A DNA stretch of 64,000 nucleotides, taken from the NCBI GenBank assembly GCA_930367215.1, contig OV884056.1, positions 249,453,127 through 249,517,126 of the forward strand, in the 5' to 3' direction. The notes below the pieces were generated by a model. The model was given only the letters and a program-made list of their open reading frames with translations, did not search any database and was not told where the DNA came from. Both the position numbers and the translations under genes were made by a program. The DNA comes from Pollenia angustigena. Its lineage: Eukaryota; Arthropoda; Insecta; Diptera; Polleniidae. Positions 53,316-62,972 of this stretch are shown here, piece by piece. Each line of letters begins with the position of its first letter. The stretch's first letter is position 1.

Positions 53316-53434
53316 ATAAATTTTCATATTAATTCGAATGTGTATTCCAAGTTAAATTACAATTACAAAAATTACAAATTACAATTACAATAATTTGACT
53401 TGGAATACACATTCGAATTAATATGAAAATTTAT
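53316..53434. repeat. Hairpin with 44-bp arms and (ATTACAA)n loop
   Basis: The left arm 53316-53359 (ATAAATTTTCATATTAATTC, then 'gaatgtgtattccaagttaaatta') and the right arm 53391-53434 are inverse with one mismatch. The 31-nt loop is made of ATTACAA repeats. It ends 13 bp before the target duplication of the hAT element that follows. Confidence 0.93.
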
Positions 53435-53829
53435 AATAAAAATGCTACTCACCATTAGGGATGAAACGATACGAGTAAATACAAGTACATATTCGATAAT
53501 TTTATATAAGTACCAAGTATTTTTGTAATCGATACTTAGCAACCGAGTTCCAAGTAGTATCGGTACAAAAATACTCGGTATCGGTCAAAAGTAATCGTTT
53601 CACTTTGGTATTGAAATTAATCTTAAAATTTTAATTTTTTATTAAACCCGGAGCAGCAGTAACGGAATCAAGAAACCGTTTGACCAGCAAACACTAGGGA
53701 AGCCGATCCCGATCTAAAAATTTAAGTCTCGAATCCCGAGATTTTGGGCTTAATAAAAATTTAATATTAAATCATACTGGCCATGAATCTAATTTTTAAC
53801 TGGTTACAAAAAAGTCACAAGTGAATAAA

Positions 53830-54715
53830 TGTTACATGCAATGCATTTTGTACCACGAAAACAAAATCAGAAGGTGTGGTATTTTTTCTAAGCAGAGTGC
53901 TGCCTGGGTAGAGTGAACTAATTTTTGCAGAGCGATTTCACTATACCCAGGTTGTTCACTAAATCAAGGTTGATTTTTTTTTTTATTTAAAAATTTTATT
54001 TACTTATTTTAAATGCATTAATAGGTTATAAATTGTACAAAGCTTTTTCCATGCATGGAAACTCTGCTTTTTAAAGCGTCTTTGGGTTCCAAATGTATAG
54101 TTACCAATAAGCTTTATTACTCCGATTTTCTTTTTATTTATGCCAGAAATTTTTTTTTCAACGCCATAACGCTGTACTAAAGAAGTAACACGAGCACATT
54201 TTTCAATTGCTTTTATAATGTCGCTTTTTCGAATCCATTTGTATATAACAATTTTATAACACCAATTTTTCAGAAATTAACTTTGAGACACGACCTTAAT
54301 TGAACATGCGCGCAGGCTAAAATAAATTTACACTTCATAGAATGCGTATTTGTGAGAGTAACTTGTTAACTTACTCTAAAAGAATCGTTACTTTACCGTT
54401 ATTTTATGTTCTCTTTAATTTTTATGCTCGTTTTCATTGTTTTTCTCCTAAGCCAAACCTAAAAACTCACTATAAAGTATGTTCACTCTATAGAGGTTCA
54501 TGAGTGTTCACTCTACAGGGCAGTCAATGTTATCATTCTGGTGTTCACTCTAACGAGGTATTCATAGCATCGGGGGTTCACTCTACCCAGACAGCACTGT
54601 AAATGATAATAGAACTGCGCACGCAAAATGCAACTTGTGCAAAAAGGTGTTAAAAACTTTAGGTGGTTCTACCAAAGGTACTTGGACACATATTCGTTTA
54701 AGTTTATTTTATTAA
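53830..54715 (+). pseudogene. hAT transposase BED zinc finger, interrupted
   Basis: Before the insertion the plus strand reads 'PRKQNQKVWYFF' (53850-53888), with the conserved VWxFF of BED fingers. After it, 54599-54700 reads 'VNDNRTAHAKCNLCKKVLKT', then 'LGGSTKGTWTHIRLSL'. The C-x2-C pair and GGST are typical of BED domains. The final His is present (THI), but the expected second zinc ligand has become Leu (RLSLF). The 703-bp insertion falls inside the domain. Confidence 0.82.
53896..54598. mobile_element. 703-bp hAT-like element inside the BED finger
   Basis: AGTGCTGCCTGGGTAGAGTG, then 'aac' (53896-53918), is inverted at 54576-54598 with one mismatch. GTTCACTCTA-like words recur several times near both ends (for example 53965, 54481, 54505, 54542), as subterminal binding sites do in hAT elements. 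A target duplication could not be confirmed. Confidence 0.85.
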
Positions 54716-55691
54716 ATTATTACTTGTATATATATTTGAAATAAAATAAATTAAATATTGTCGTATAGCATATATGAAGCTATTTATTTACGATACCCAG
54801 AAGTATTGAATGCGAACATTGGTTTCGTCGGCAGCTTATGTTTGCAATAAAATAAGGTATCAATTACACTGCGCAAGAAATTGACACTTTTTTTGAGACA
54901 AGCTGGGCACCTGGCGTTTTAACCTAATTGTTGGCGGTTTAATAAAATTCTTAAACTTGGGCCCTGCAGCGCCTAGGATGCCCCTAGATGGGTCAAATGT
55001 ATGACCGACCCCGCTTTAGTTTTCATCCCAATCTTTTATTTCACCCGCTATCTCTATTCCTTAAGAAGGCTCCCATACAAAATGTTCAGTGCAGACTAGA
55101 AATACATTTAAGAAAAAGTCCCATAAATGCCCAGGAGTCGCCCCTACTGGGATATGATGTACTACCGACCTTAATTAGGAAGAAGTTATTTTATAATTTT
55201 ATTGCGGAATTTCGGTTTTGTAAGGCGGTCCATAACTTGTAATATAATTGTATGTCATATTCGCTATTCATTCAATAAAAAGTTGAACATTACCTATAGG
55301 AATAACATCAACAGCATTGTACAATGTTGCCAGCACACTTCATTTTCTTTTCGTTGTGCAATATTAATCAAAAGTCTTTTGATTGTTGCCAATTTATTGT
55401 TCACCTTTGAATATCACATACACATTGGCGATATAATTGTACAATACGTAAAATTAAAAAAAATTTATTGTAAGTGTATGAGTCGCTTTAGTTTTTTCAA
55501 TGATCTAAAGCGTTTTTGAGAGCCAAACTAAAAAAACGGTGGGTACCACTGGATTCAGCGTACCCGAATTATGTTAAAGCAAGAAAGTATCGATACTTTT
55601 TTTTCGATACTAAGTAGGTATCGATACTTTACGAGCACATCGACTAAAAGTATCGATACCTTAGAGGTATCGTTTCATCCCTACTCACCAT

Positions 55692-55794
55692 GAGAATTAA
55701 ATTCCCACATCCTAATTTAAAATATTTTTTTATTAATAATGAGTATTGTGGTTATTTTGTTGAACTATTTATGGTTTTTAATCCAAATTTTTAC
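55692..55794. other. Spacer
   Basis: A+T-rich; no signal. Confidence 0.5.
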
Positions 55795-56140
55795 TTAGCG
55801 AAACCGGTACTTGTTATACCATAAAGGAAAAAATCCTTGCGCCCGCCCAAAGGCCGTCTGCGCAGAGAAGCTTTAGTTAGCGAAGCCGGTCTTTGTTATA
55901 TCATAGAGGAGAAAATCCTTGCGCCCGGCCGAAGGCCTGCTATGCAGAGAAGCTTTAGTTAGCGAAGCCGGTTTTTTTATACCATAGAGTAGAAAATCCT
56001 TGCGCCCGGCCAAAGGCCGGCTTTGCCGAGACGTTTTACTAAGCGCTGCCGGTATTTGTTACAACATAGGGGAGAAATCCTTCCGCCCAAAAGTGTTTTC
56101 GTTATATGTTTAATATATGCACCCAGAGAAAAAACAACAA
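55795..56140 (+). repeat. ~85-bp tandem array, locus 2
   Basis: Four to five units of 'ataccatagaggagaaaatccttgcgcc', GGCCGAAGGCC variants, 'tatgcagagaagctttagttagcgaagccgg'. The last unit passes into the tail 'cgcccaaaagtgttttcgttata' and GCACCCAGAGAAAAAACAAC at 56120. The units show AAGCCGG/CCGGCYGAAGGCC palindromes. Confidence 0.9.
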
Positions 56141-56689
56141 AACCATTTTTTAAAAAATGTTGACCATATTATGTTTAATTTAACCAAATCATTGTCGTCG
56201 ACAACCACATTATGGTTGTGACCATAATAAAACATGTTTTTCTCTTACATTTGTAAGTTACTAAATTAATATGAATAATAAACACTGTTTTGCAAATTGG
56301 GTAATTCTTAATTTTTTTTTTCTTAGAAAAAAATTCGTTTATTCTTTTTGGATCATTTTACATTTTTATTTTTGGCTCTTTTTCGTTTCTTTTGGGCAAA
56401 ATTTCATAAATAACTTTTTGGGTAATTTTTTCATGTTCTTTTGGGCGATTCTTTATTTGGGCGATTTTTCACCATGTATGTACCACGAATGTTAAAAAGT
56501 AAATTTGAGCTCTTGCTTCTCATTTAGTTTATATTTTTGGTAAAAAATATATCGGTCATGATGCTGGTGTTTTATCATTCTGTAAGGTGTTAAACGGGTA
56601 AGTAAGTCAATCATAATAATAATTTCCTCTTTCTAATTTTTTTTTTTTTTTTTGTTTTGAAGCACGAATTCAGGAGGAAATCAACCCTA
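56141..56689. repeat. A+T repeat tract: ATATTATG foldback words and TTGGG phrases
   Basis: 56150-56250 has 'accatattatg' and 'acattatggttgtgacc' as in the 26.4-kb foldback. From 56297 to 56480, 'tttgggtaattttt', 'tttgggcaaaatttcat' and 'ttgggcgatttttcac' phrases recur, related to those at 61.0-62.1 kb. No gene. Confidence 0.5.
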
Positions 56690-56935
56690 TAATACTTTAA
56701 TCAAGCGCATTTTGAGATTGGTTCAATCTTAGTCTAACTTAAATCAATCTCGTTTTCTTATTATTTCAAGTTCGAGCTCGGGATTGAATATGGATAAGTC
56801 AAGTATTTTGCGATTGAAAATACGTACTTGAATCAATCTTTCTGTACTTGAAAATCCGTACTCACCATCCTATTACTACCGCTTCGGATTGATTTGAATA
56901 CGGATGGATTCATTTTCCTTTTGAGTGTACTATAT
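56690..56935 (-). repeat. Dispersed repeat with ACTCAAAA end, copy 2
   Basis: Inverted relative to 49253-49440: 'cttgaatcaatctttctgtacttgaaaatccgta', 'accgcttcggattgatttgaatacgga' and TTTTCCTTTTGAGTGTAC at the right end. Confidence 0.72.
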
Positions 56936-57277
56936 TGCGTTGTAATGTAAGCCGGTTATTACAATTCACTAATTTTTAAAGTGCTTTCTCGTAATTCACA
57001 CAGTAATTTGCAAAAGCGCATAAATCAATTATGTTAAGTTATAAACTCTAATTGCTAGCGGTGTATGCTGGTAGCTCTTCCACACAGGTGCGGTTGTTTG
57101 TCACCCACTAGTTATTAGGACTGTGGGGTTAGGCCCAAAATACATGTACTCATATAATTATTTTCCACTTTTGTAGATATGTAAAAGCTATTTGTTAACT
57201 GTCAATTGAATAATACGAACTTGGAGTACTGAGTAACTGCAATTTTTTCAATAAATGATTAATTTAAGTTTATCCAA
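56936..57277. other. No gene seen
   Basis: A+T-rich. Confidence 0.45.
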
Positions 57278-57545
57278 AGTTATTTTCGGGAATACAAAGT
57301 TTATTACTAATACGACTTCCGTATGACGTGCTAAATTCCCAAATTTTCAAATTTGATAAATACAAAGAAATTTATTGTTGAGGGAAAGGTTACTTCTATG
57401 GAAACCTTTTCCAAAGATTTTAGAAAAGCCAAAAATATTAAACAAATAAAACCCTGAAGCGAATAAGAATTATAAACACTCTTAGTCTTACTTGTAACAA
57501 TATCAAAGCTAAAACAAAACACCAACAATAAACAGGCAGTTTATC
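57278..57545 (-). repeat. Dispersed ~280-bp repeat, copy 4
   Basis: 'tattttcgggaatacaaagttt', 'gaaatttattgttgaggg', 'aaagattttagaaaagcc', 'acaatatcaaagctaaaacaaaacaccaacaataaac' are inverted blocks of the family seen at 25.4, 26.0 and 47.3 kb. A segment containing the 'aaccagtg' block is deleted. Confidence 0.78.
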
Positions 57546-57702
57546 TTTTCTTGCATCCCCCTACAATTATAATAAAAATAAAATAAAATATGACCCTAAA
57601 TTTGGGGTAATTCTTCGTTATGACAAATCACCTCAAAATTTATAATGAATTTGAACCCCAAAAAAGAACACAAAGAAAGTTATATTAAACATTTTGCGTG
57701 GA
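57546..57702. other. Short interval with GGGGTAATT phrases
   Basis: 'atttggggtaattctt' and its near inverse 'gaatttgaacccca' form a small imperfect palindrome. Confidence 0.4.
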
Positions 57703-57986
57703 GTTCATATTACAGTTGTCAATTATTCGCCTTTCAACTTTGTTCGAATAGTTGAGATAATTATTTTTGTTCGTTCGATCAAACGATTAAATCTAACAAA
57801 TTATTCGATTAATCGACGAGAATGACGAATAAAAAAATTATTTTTACAAAAAAAAAATACTATGGAAAATCTTCCATCCCATTCGCTATGACTTCTTTTT
57901 TTATGCATAAAATTGTTCATCTTAACTCCAAATCGTTGTGTTACTTAAAAGCATCGTAAAACCCTTAGTTGCTTAATAATCCTTTA

Positions 57987-58198
57987 TTACTCTGGATTTT
58001 CGAAGGGCGCTGGCAAACTACTATCTTCCGCCAAACTTCTGTCAACAATTTCTTCTATAGAACAGCCGCTGTCTCTCTTAATGTATTTTTCCATTGGACT
58101 AAGTTCCGAATTTCTTGATGTCGTTGGATTTTCTTCCACAACATCGTTTTCAATGGTAATATTGTTACACTTACGCAAATGGTAAAGATATACATATA
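57987..58198 (-). pseudogene. hAT transposase fragment after a BED finger
   Basis: The minus strand reads 'YHLRKCNNITIENDVVEENP', 'TTSRNSELSPMEKYIKRDSG' and 'CSIEEIVDRSLAEDS', then a stop at 57987. 'HLRKCN' fits the last zinc ligands (H-x3-C) of a BED finger and the Ser/Glu-rich linker is typical for what follows. The domain start is cut off by the MITE at 58199. Confidence 0.55.
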
Positions 58199-58662
58199 CA
58201 GCCGTATTCATAACAAAAAGTTAGCCACAGTTTGTACACTACGTACAACCAGCTGCTAACTAGAATACCGATTTAGCTTAGTAGCTTTTTAGCCCAGAGT
58301 TAATTCATAACGATCTTTTTTCCATCTGCTAACTTTGAATAAATCAAGTCTGAACTTTTATGATGCCACATTATATTACTCAAAAATGCAACACGATGTG
58401 CACTAATTATCGCTGGGTTTGTAATTTATTCCACATTTAACAATTTTAAAATATAAAAAGATGATAAATTAAAAAAACAGTAATTTAAAAAGAACCAATC
58501 AAATTGTTTAACATTAAACAGCTGTTTTTCAAAAGATGGCAAGCGTTTGCCAGCACGTTAACAAAAGCTTAGCAAATCGTTAGTCAGAGCTTGGTAAGTA
58601 TATTATGAATAAACTTTGTGCTAAATTCATGCCAAATTTTCATTATGAATACGGCTGATATA
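58194..58662. mobile_element. 459-bp MITE, CAGCCGTATTCATAA ends
   Basis: CAGCCGTATTCATAAC at 58199 is inverted at 58642-58657 (TTATGAATACGGCTG), and 'aaaagttagc' / 'gccaaatttt' extends it. ATATA flanks both sides (58194-58198, 58658-58662), possibly a 5-bp target duplication. There is no coding. It interrupts the hAT coding relic. Confidence 0.8.
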
Positions 58663-58711
58663 ATTTAAAAGAAAGATATGATTCAATTCAATTCTTAATT
58701 TTTAGTTAGCT

Positions 58712-58956
58712 AAGCCGGTGTTTGTTATACCATAGCGGAGAAAATCCTTGCGCCCGGCCGAAGGCCGGCTATGCAGAGAAGCTTTAGCTAGCGAAGCCGG
58801 TCTTTGTTTTACCATAGAGGAGAAAATCCTTGCGTCCAGCTGAAGGCTTGCTATGCAGAGAAGCTTTAATTAGCGAAGCCGGTTTTTTTATACCATAGAG
58901 AAGAAAATCCTTGCGCCCAAAAGTGTTTTCGTTATATTTTTAATATTCATATACAC
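58712..58956 (+). repeat. ~85-bp tandem array, locus 3
   Basis: About two and a half units ('ataccatagcggagaaaatccttgcgcc', GGCCGAAGGCCGG, 'tatgcagagaagctttagctagcgaagccgg'), then the tail 'gcgcccaaaagtgttttcgttata' and 'tttttaatattcatatacac'. The foldback element cuts the tail here; its continuation 'ccagagaaaaaacaac' resumes at 60997. Confidence 0.9.
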
Positions 58957-60996
58957 TAAGGTGGGTCGAAAAAATAAGTTGTGCCAGTCACCACCTAGAA
59001 TAAAAGATATGTCAATGAAGTTTCTAAAACAGAAAAAAAAATTTTTTTGTCACGCCCCAAAATACAGCACTTTTGGTTTTTTATATGTAGCGTTGCCATT
59101 TAAAGTCAGATCTCATCATATCGCATAGCGTTGTTCATGGCTTGACAGTGGCTTCATTTTGCCTTTCGTGACTTTTTAATCCGAGCTTAAACTCTGGGCG
59201 CCACTTATGTCATATTGGATCCTTCCCCCAAATGTCAAATTTTTTCACGTGCAAAGAAAGCCTTTTTAAAACTTAGTATTTATAGCTTTTAATATGCTCA
59301 CTTTTATAACACGCCTACAAATTAAGCCCCTTTTTTCTTTTTCACATACATAATACTACATTAAACCAGGTAGAAGCCAATATTAACCAAAAAATTTTCA
59401 TCCGTCACGCCCTTGAATAAAAGGTATATTTATTAATTTTGAAGCACTTCAAAAAAATAGTTTTTGCCACGCCCTAAATTACAGCTCGTTTTGCTATATA
59501 TATGTAGGTAGCATCGTCATTTAAAGTCCAATTTCATCGTATTGTATATCATTGTTAATGGCTAGCATATGGCTTAATTTTTGTATTTGATGCTTTTTTT
59601 ATACTAACTTAAAATTCTAGATGGGATTTATGGTATCTTGGGTCCATCCCCTCTGATGGTTAAAGTTTTTTACGAGCCAGGAAAGTCCTTCTAAATATTA
59701 GTGTAAATAGCTTTTAACATACTCGCCGCGCTTCAACTTAATTTATAGAATTTCCTTACCATTACAGTATAACGTAGCCAAGTTAAGTCTCGCCAAGATT
59801 TACATACACCGACTACCCAATTTATAATTTTTCTCATATGTATATGTTTTGCGGCATTCATTTTTATGCATTTAAATTATTTTGCATTTTTAGAACTAAG
59901 TAATTTCTTTAGATTTTTTAGTTCTTATTTTAACTTTGTACCATGGTTTTATATTTAACATTATTTTTGCTTTTACAAATGTCTTAATTAAGATTTTTAA
60001 ATAAATATAGTTATAATAGGTCCTATTTGTGGTATTGAAATAAATAAAAAAAAATACGGAAAAACAGTGCCAGTAGAATATGCCATAAAAAACTTGGCCC
60101 GATGATGAAATAATAAAATGGGTAATTTTAGGGCGTGAGGAAAAAGTGAGAATATAAAAAACTTCACTTATAAAGTTTTAGAAGGGAATCTTTTCTAGTT
60201 ATGAAATATTGGACATAAGAGGGGAAGCATCCGATATTTTATAAATGTCATCTAGATTAAAAAAGCACTAAATACAGAAAATAAGCCATATTTTAGCCAT
60301 AAACAATCCATCTAGATATTTAAATAAGTTTAAAAAAACCATAAAATACAAAAATTAAACAATATTCTAGCCATTAACAATGATATACGATACGGTGAAA
60401 TTGGACTTTAAATGACGATGCTACCTACGTATATATAGCAAAACGAGCTGTAATTTAGGGCGTGGCAAAAACAATTTTTTTGAAGTGCTTCAAAACTAAT
60501 AAATATACCTTTTATTCAAGGGCGTGACAGATGAACATTTTTTGGTTTATATTGGCTTCTACCTGGTTTAATGTAGTATAATGTATGTGAAAAAGAAAAA
60601 AGGGGCTTAATTTGTAGGCGTGTTATAAAAGTGAGCATATTAAAAGCTGGAAATACTAAGTTTTAAAAGGGCTTTCTTTGCACGTGAAAAAAATTTGACA
60701 TTTGCGGGAAGGATCCAAGATGGCATAAGTGGCGCCCAGAGTTTAAGCTCGGATTAAAAAGTCACCAAAGGCAAAAATGAAGCCACTGTCAAGCCATGAA
60801 CAACGCTATGCGATATGATGAGATCGGACTTTTAATGGCAGCGCTACATATAAAAAAACAAAAGTGCTGTATTTTGGGGCGTGGCAAAAAAAAAATTTTC
60901 CTGTTTTAGGAACTTCATTGACATATCTTTTATTCTAGGGGGTGACTGGCACAACTTTTTTTTTTTGTATGGAGGTCGACCCGGTCTTATATACAC
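58949..60996. mobile_element. 2.0-kb foldback element, arms of ~417-bp tandem repeats
   Basis: ATATACAC (nTnnnnAn) lies at 58949-58956 and 60989-60996. The 2032-bp element between folds back on itself over about 0.8 kb per arm: TTGTGCCAGTCACC, 'cgcccc', 'gcgccactta', 'taacacgcctacaaatt' and 'ggtagaagccaatatta' all reappear inverted in mirrored order. Within each arm a ~417-bp unit occurs twice in direct order (CACGCCC at 59051 and 59468; mirrored near 60880 and 60461). The central 300-350 bp (about 59760-60100) is unpaired. The arm design recalls FB/Foldback elements, while the 8-bp duplication recalls hAT or P. No transposase is seen. Confidence 0.93.
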
Positions 60997-61300
60997 CCAG
61001 AGAAAAAACAACAAAACAATTTCTATTTTTTTTTTTTTAATTTGGGGACTTAGTTCACTTTCATTAGAGGACTTTTTTCACTTTTGTGCAAATTTAGTGA
61101 AATTGGGGTCTTAATTCAGTCCTGTTTAGGGACTTTGGTTGACCTGTTTGGGGACTTAGTTCATATTGGCTTTTTCGGGTTTTTTTCCATTAATAAACGA
61201 CATCCCCAAATTTTGGGGCTTAGTTCATTTTGGGTTTGGGGAGTTAGTTCATTGGGGAGTTAGTTCATACCGCCATGGCAACAATATTGTTAACTTTCCT
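60997..61300. repeat. Iterated GGGGACTTAGTTCA phrases
   Basis: After CCAGAGAAAAAACAACAAAA come irregular units such as TTTGGGGACTTAGTTCA (61043, 61158), TTTGGGGCTTAGTTCATT, GGGGAGTTAGTTCATT (about 61230-61270) and degenerate forms. Spacing varies from 18 to 60 bp. Related TTGGGG-x-ATTTTTCATT phrases occur at 56300-56480 and 61800-62050. Confidence 0.7.
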
Positions 61301-61523
61301 ACATAATATATAAAATCACTAAAACGTATGAGAATGAATCAAATTCTAAGCTTTTATTTAATTTATTTTTAATAAAAAAAAAATTGTTCGATTAATCGAC
61401 ATTAATTAATCGATTTATTCGTTATTCGAAAATCGTCGTTTTAAAATTATTCGAACAAGAGTTTGGTTTTGTTTGATCGATTAATCGAATTACTCTTAAT
61501 CGGTTGACAACTCTAGTTCATAT

Positions 61524-62315
61524 GCATGAAACTAATTATACCAAAGTTTGAATCCCGATTTCAAAATCCGAATAATTATTCAGTTTTGGTTTTAAAAATC
61601 AAACGATTGATAGCATGGTTGGCTTTCGGCCATGCGCAAGGAGTTCTTTCTCTACGGTATAACAAACACTGGCTTTGCTTACTAAAGCATCTCTGCATAT
61701 CCGGCAAGGATTTTCCCCACTTTGGTCTAAGAATTCGGGTTTTTTATTATATCCCTAGAAACTTTTACATACAATTTTATATAATATGTGTAAAAATGTT
61801 TGGGGTAATTTTTCATTTCTTAAAATAGTCCCAAAGTAAAAATTGTGTTTTTATTTGGGGCCATCTTTCATTCTTTATTTTTGTGGTAAATTTTCATTCC
61901 ACTTAAAATGCAAAAACGCCCATAAAAAAAAATGAAAAATAACCCAAAAAAAAAAAAACAAAAAAATTGCCCCAAAATTGCGTGTTGTTGTATCTCATGT
62001 AAAATTTTGGGCCGTTCTTCACTTTCCTTTTGGGGCCATATTTTCTGGGGTCATTTTGCGCACCGCTGCTAAGACCCACACCAGGCTGTAGCACCAAACA
62101 CATTTGTAAGGCGACTCTATGAATTTTGAAACTTTTTGAATAAATTTAATGAGCTTTTCACACAAAAAAATAAGTAATGAATTGTTTTTTTTCGATGAAA
62201 TTTGCTGACTTTCTCTGTGAGTATATTTTTTGCTGAGTAAGCCTGGTTTGTACGCAAAATATATTTTTGAAAATAACATAAATTTATAATTTATTTAAGT
62301 TTGCAATTTTTCAAA
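61524..62315. repeat. Inverted relic of the ~85-bp array plus TTGGGG phrases
   Basis: 61600-61745 reads on the minus strand as 'ggggaaaatccttgc', 'atgcagagatgctttag', 'tttgttatacc' and 'tccttgcgcatggccgaaagcc', which is one and a half array units. From 61800 to 62050, TTTGGGGCCAT/ATTTTTCATT phrases recur in both orientations. No gene; the 100-residue plus-strand frame at 61526-61828 runs through the array relic. Confidence 0.6.
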
Positions 62316-62972
62316 TCCTATGTATATAAAAGAGTTGAGTGAGTGACTGACTCATTCATCATAGCCCAGCCCAAATTTGGACCAGAGATTGTAACTCTCC
62401 AAATCGATCCACTAAGACGGTATTTTTGGGAATTCGAATGTTTAGGGGGCAAAAAGGGTTAAAACGGGAAAATTTGGTAACCTTATATCTTTAAAACTAA
62501 AAAAGGTCCTTTTTTGAAATTAAGCCCTTTTAGGGAGTAAACGGGTAAAACCTGAATTTTGAAACTTTTTTGACATCCCATTTATCTTTCGAACCAATAA
62601 ACATAGAAACAAAATTTATACCACATTCGATACTTATCAAAAAAAATACGAGCACGAATTTTGTACTTTTTCGAAATTCGAACATTTAAGGGGTGCAAAT
62701 CGTAACTATTTTTGGTACTTTTTTTACAAAACATTTTCCTCCATTCATTAACATATTCTTACTAAATTATGGGCTTTAATGGGCGAAAAATATAGTACCC
62801 AAAAAAGGAAATACGCGAAATTTTATAGTTTTCTTTAGCTTTTTGGTAATACTAAAGTAGCGGGTTAAATGCTAGAATTTACACAAGTTTAAACATAGAA
62901 AAATAAACTTTGGCATTAAAATATGTCCACTAAAAAAAAGGAGACGCTAACGAAGTAGCGGGTATATGCTAG
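62316..62972 (+). mobile_element. Non-autonomous Helitron with two 3'-end-like motifs
   Basis: The 5' end TCCTATGTATATAAAAGAG follows an A. The 3' end has the hairpin CGCTA-acgaag-TAGCG (62945-62960), 8 nt, and CTAG at 62969-62972 followed by T. A second end-like motif, AAGTAGCGGGTTAAATGCTAG, lies about 95 bp upstream (to about 62876), without a complete stem. There is no helicase coding. The inner 'tttttcgaaattcgaacattta' and 'ttttgggaattcgaatgttta' phrases repeat. Confidence 0.82.

Larger units (their letters stand above)
53448..55691 (+). mobile_element. 2.2-kb hAT element, BED finger relic, perfect TSD
   Basis: CTCACCAT (nTnnnnAn) flanks both ends (53448-53455, 55684-55691). The element 53456-55683 has perfect 17-bp terminal repeats TAGGGATGAAACGATAC. 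Subterminal regions carry AAGTATCGATACTT words. A BED-type zinc finger is partly readable on the plus strand and is split by another element. The rest of the transposase is absent; the frames near 54988-55519 have no hAT motif. Confidence 0.95.
57703..61523. mobile_element. 3.8-kb hAT-type element with perfect TSD and three insertions
   Basis: GTTCATAT (nTnnnnAn) lies at 57703-57710 and 61516-61523. The element 57711-61515 begins TACAGTTGTCAA and ends with the inverse TTGACAACTCTA (one mismatch in 12). Subterminal zones (57765-57825, 61380-61500) contain ATTCGATTAATCGA-type words. A piece of BED-finger coding remains at 57987-58198. Three other elements sit inside: a 459-bp MITE, a tandem-array element and a 2.0-kb foldback. 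Confidence 0.93.

Noticed and set aside
54988..55519. Two plus-strand frames (84 and 105 residues) as hAT transposase
   Set aside because: Neither contains a hAT catalytic or dimerisation motif; they are A+T-rich chance frames in the deleted interior.
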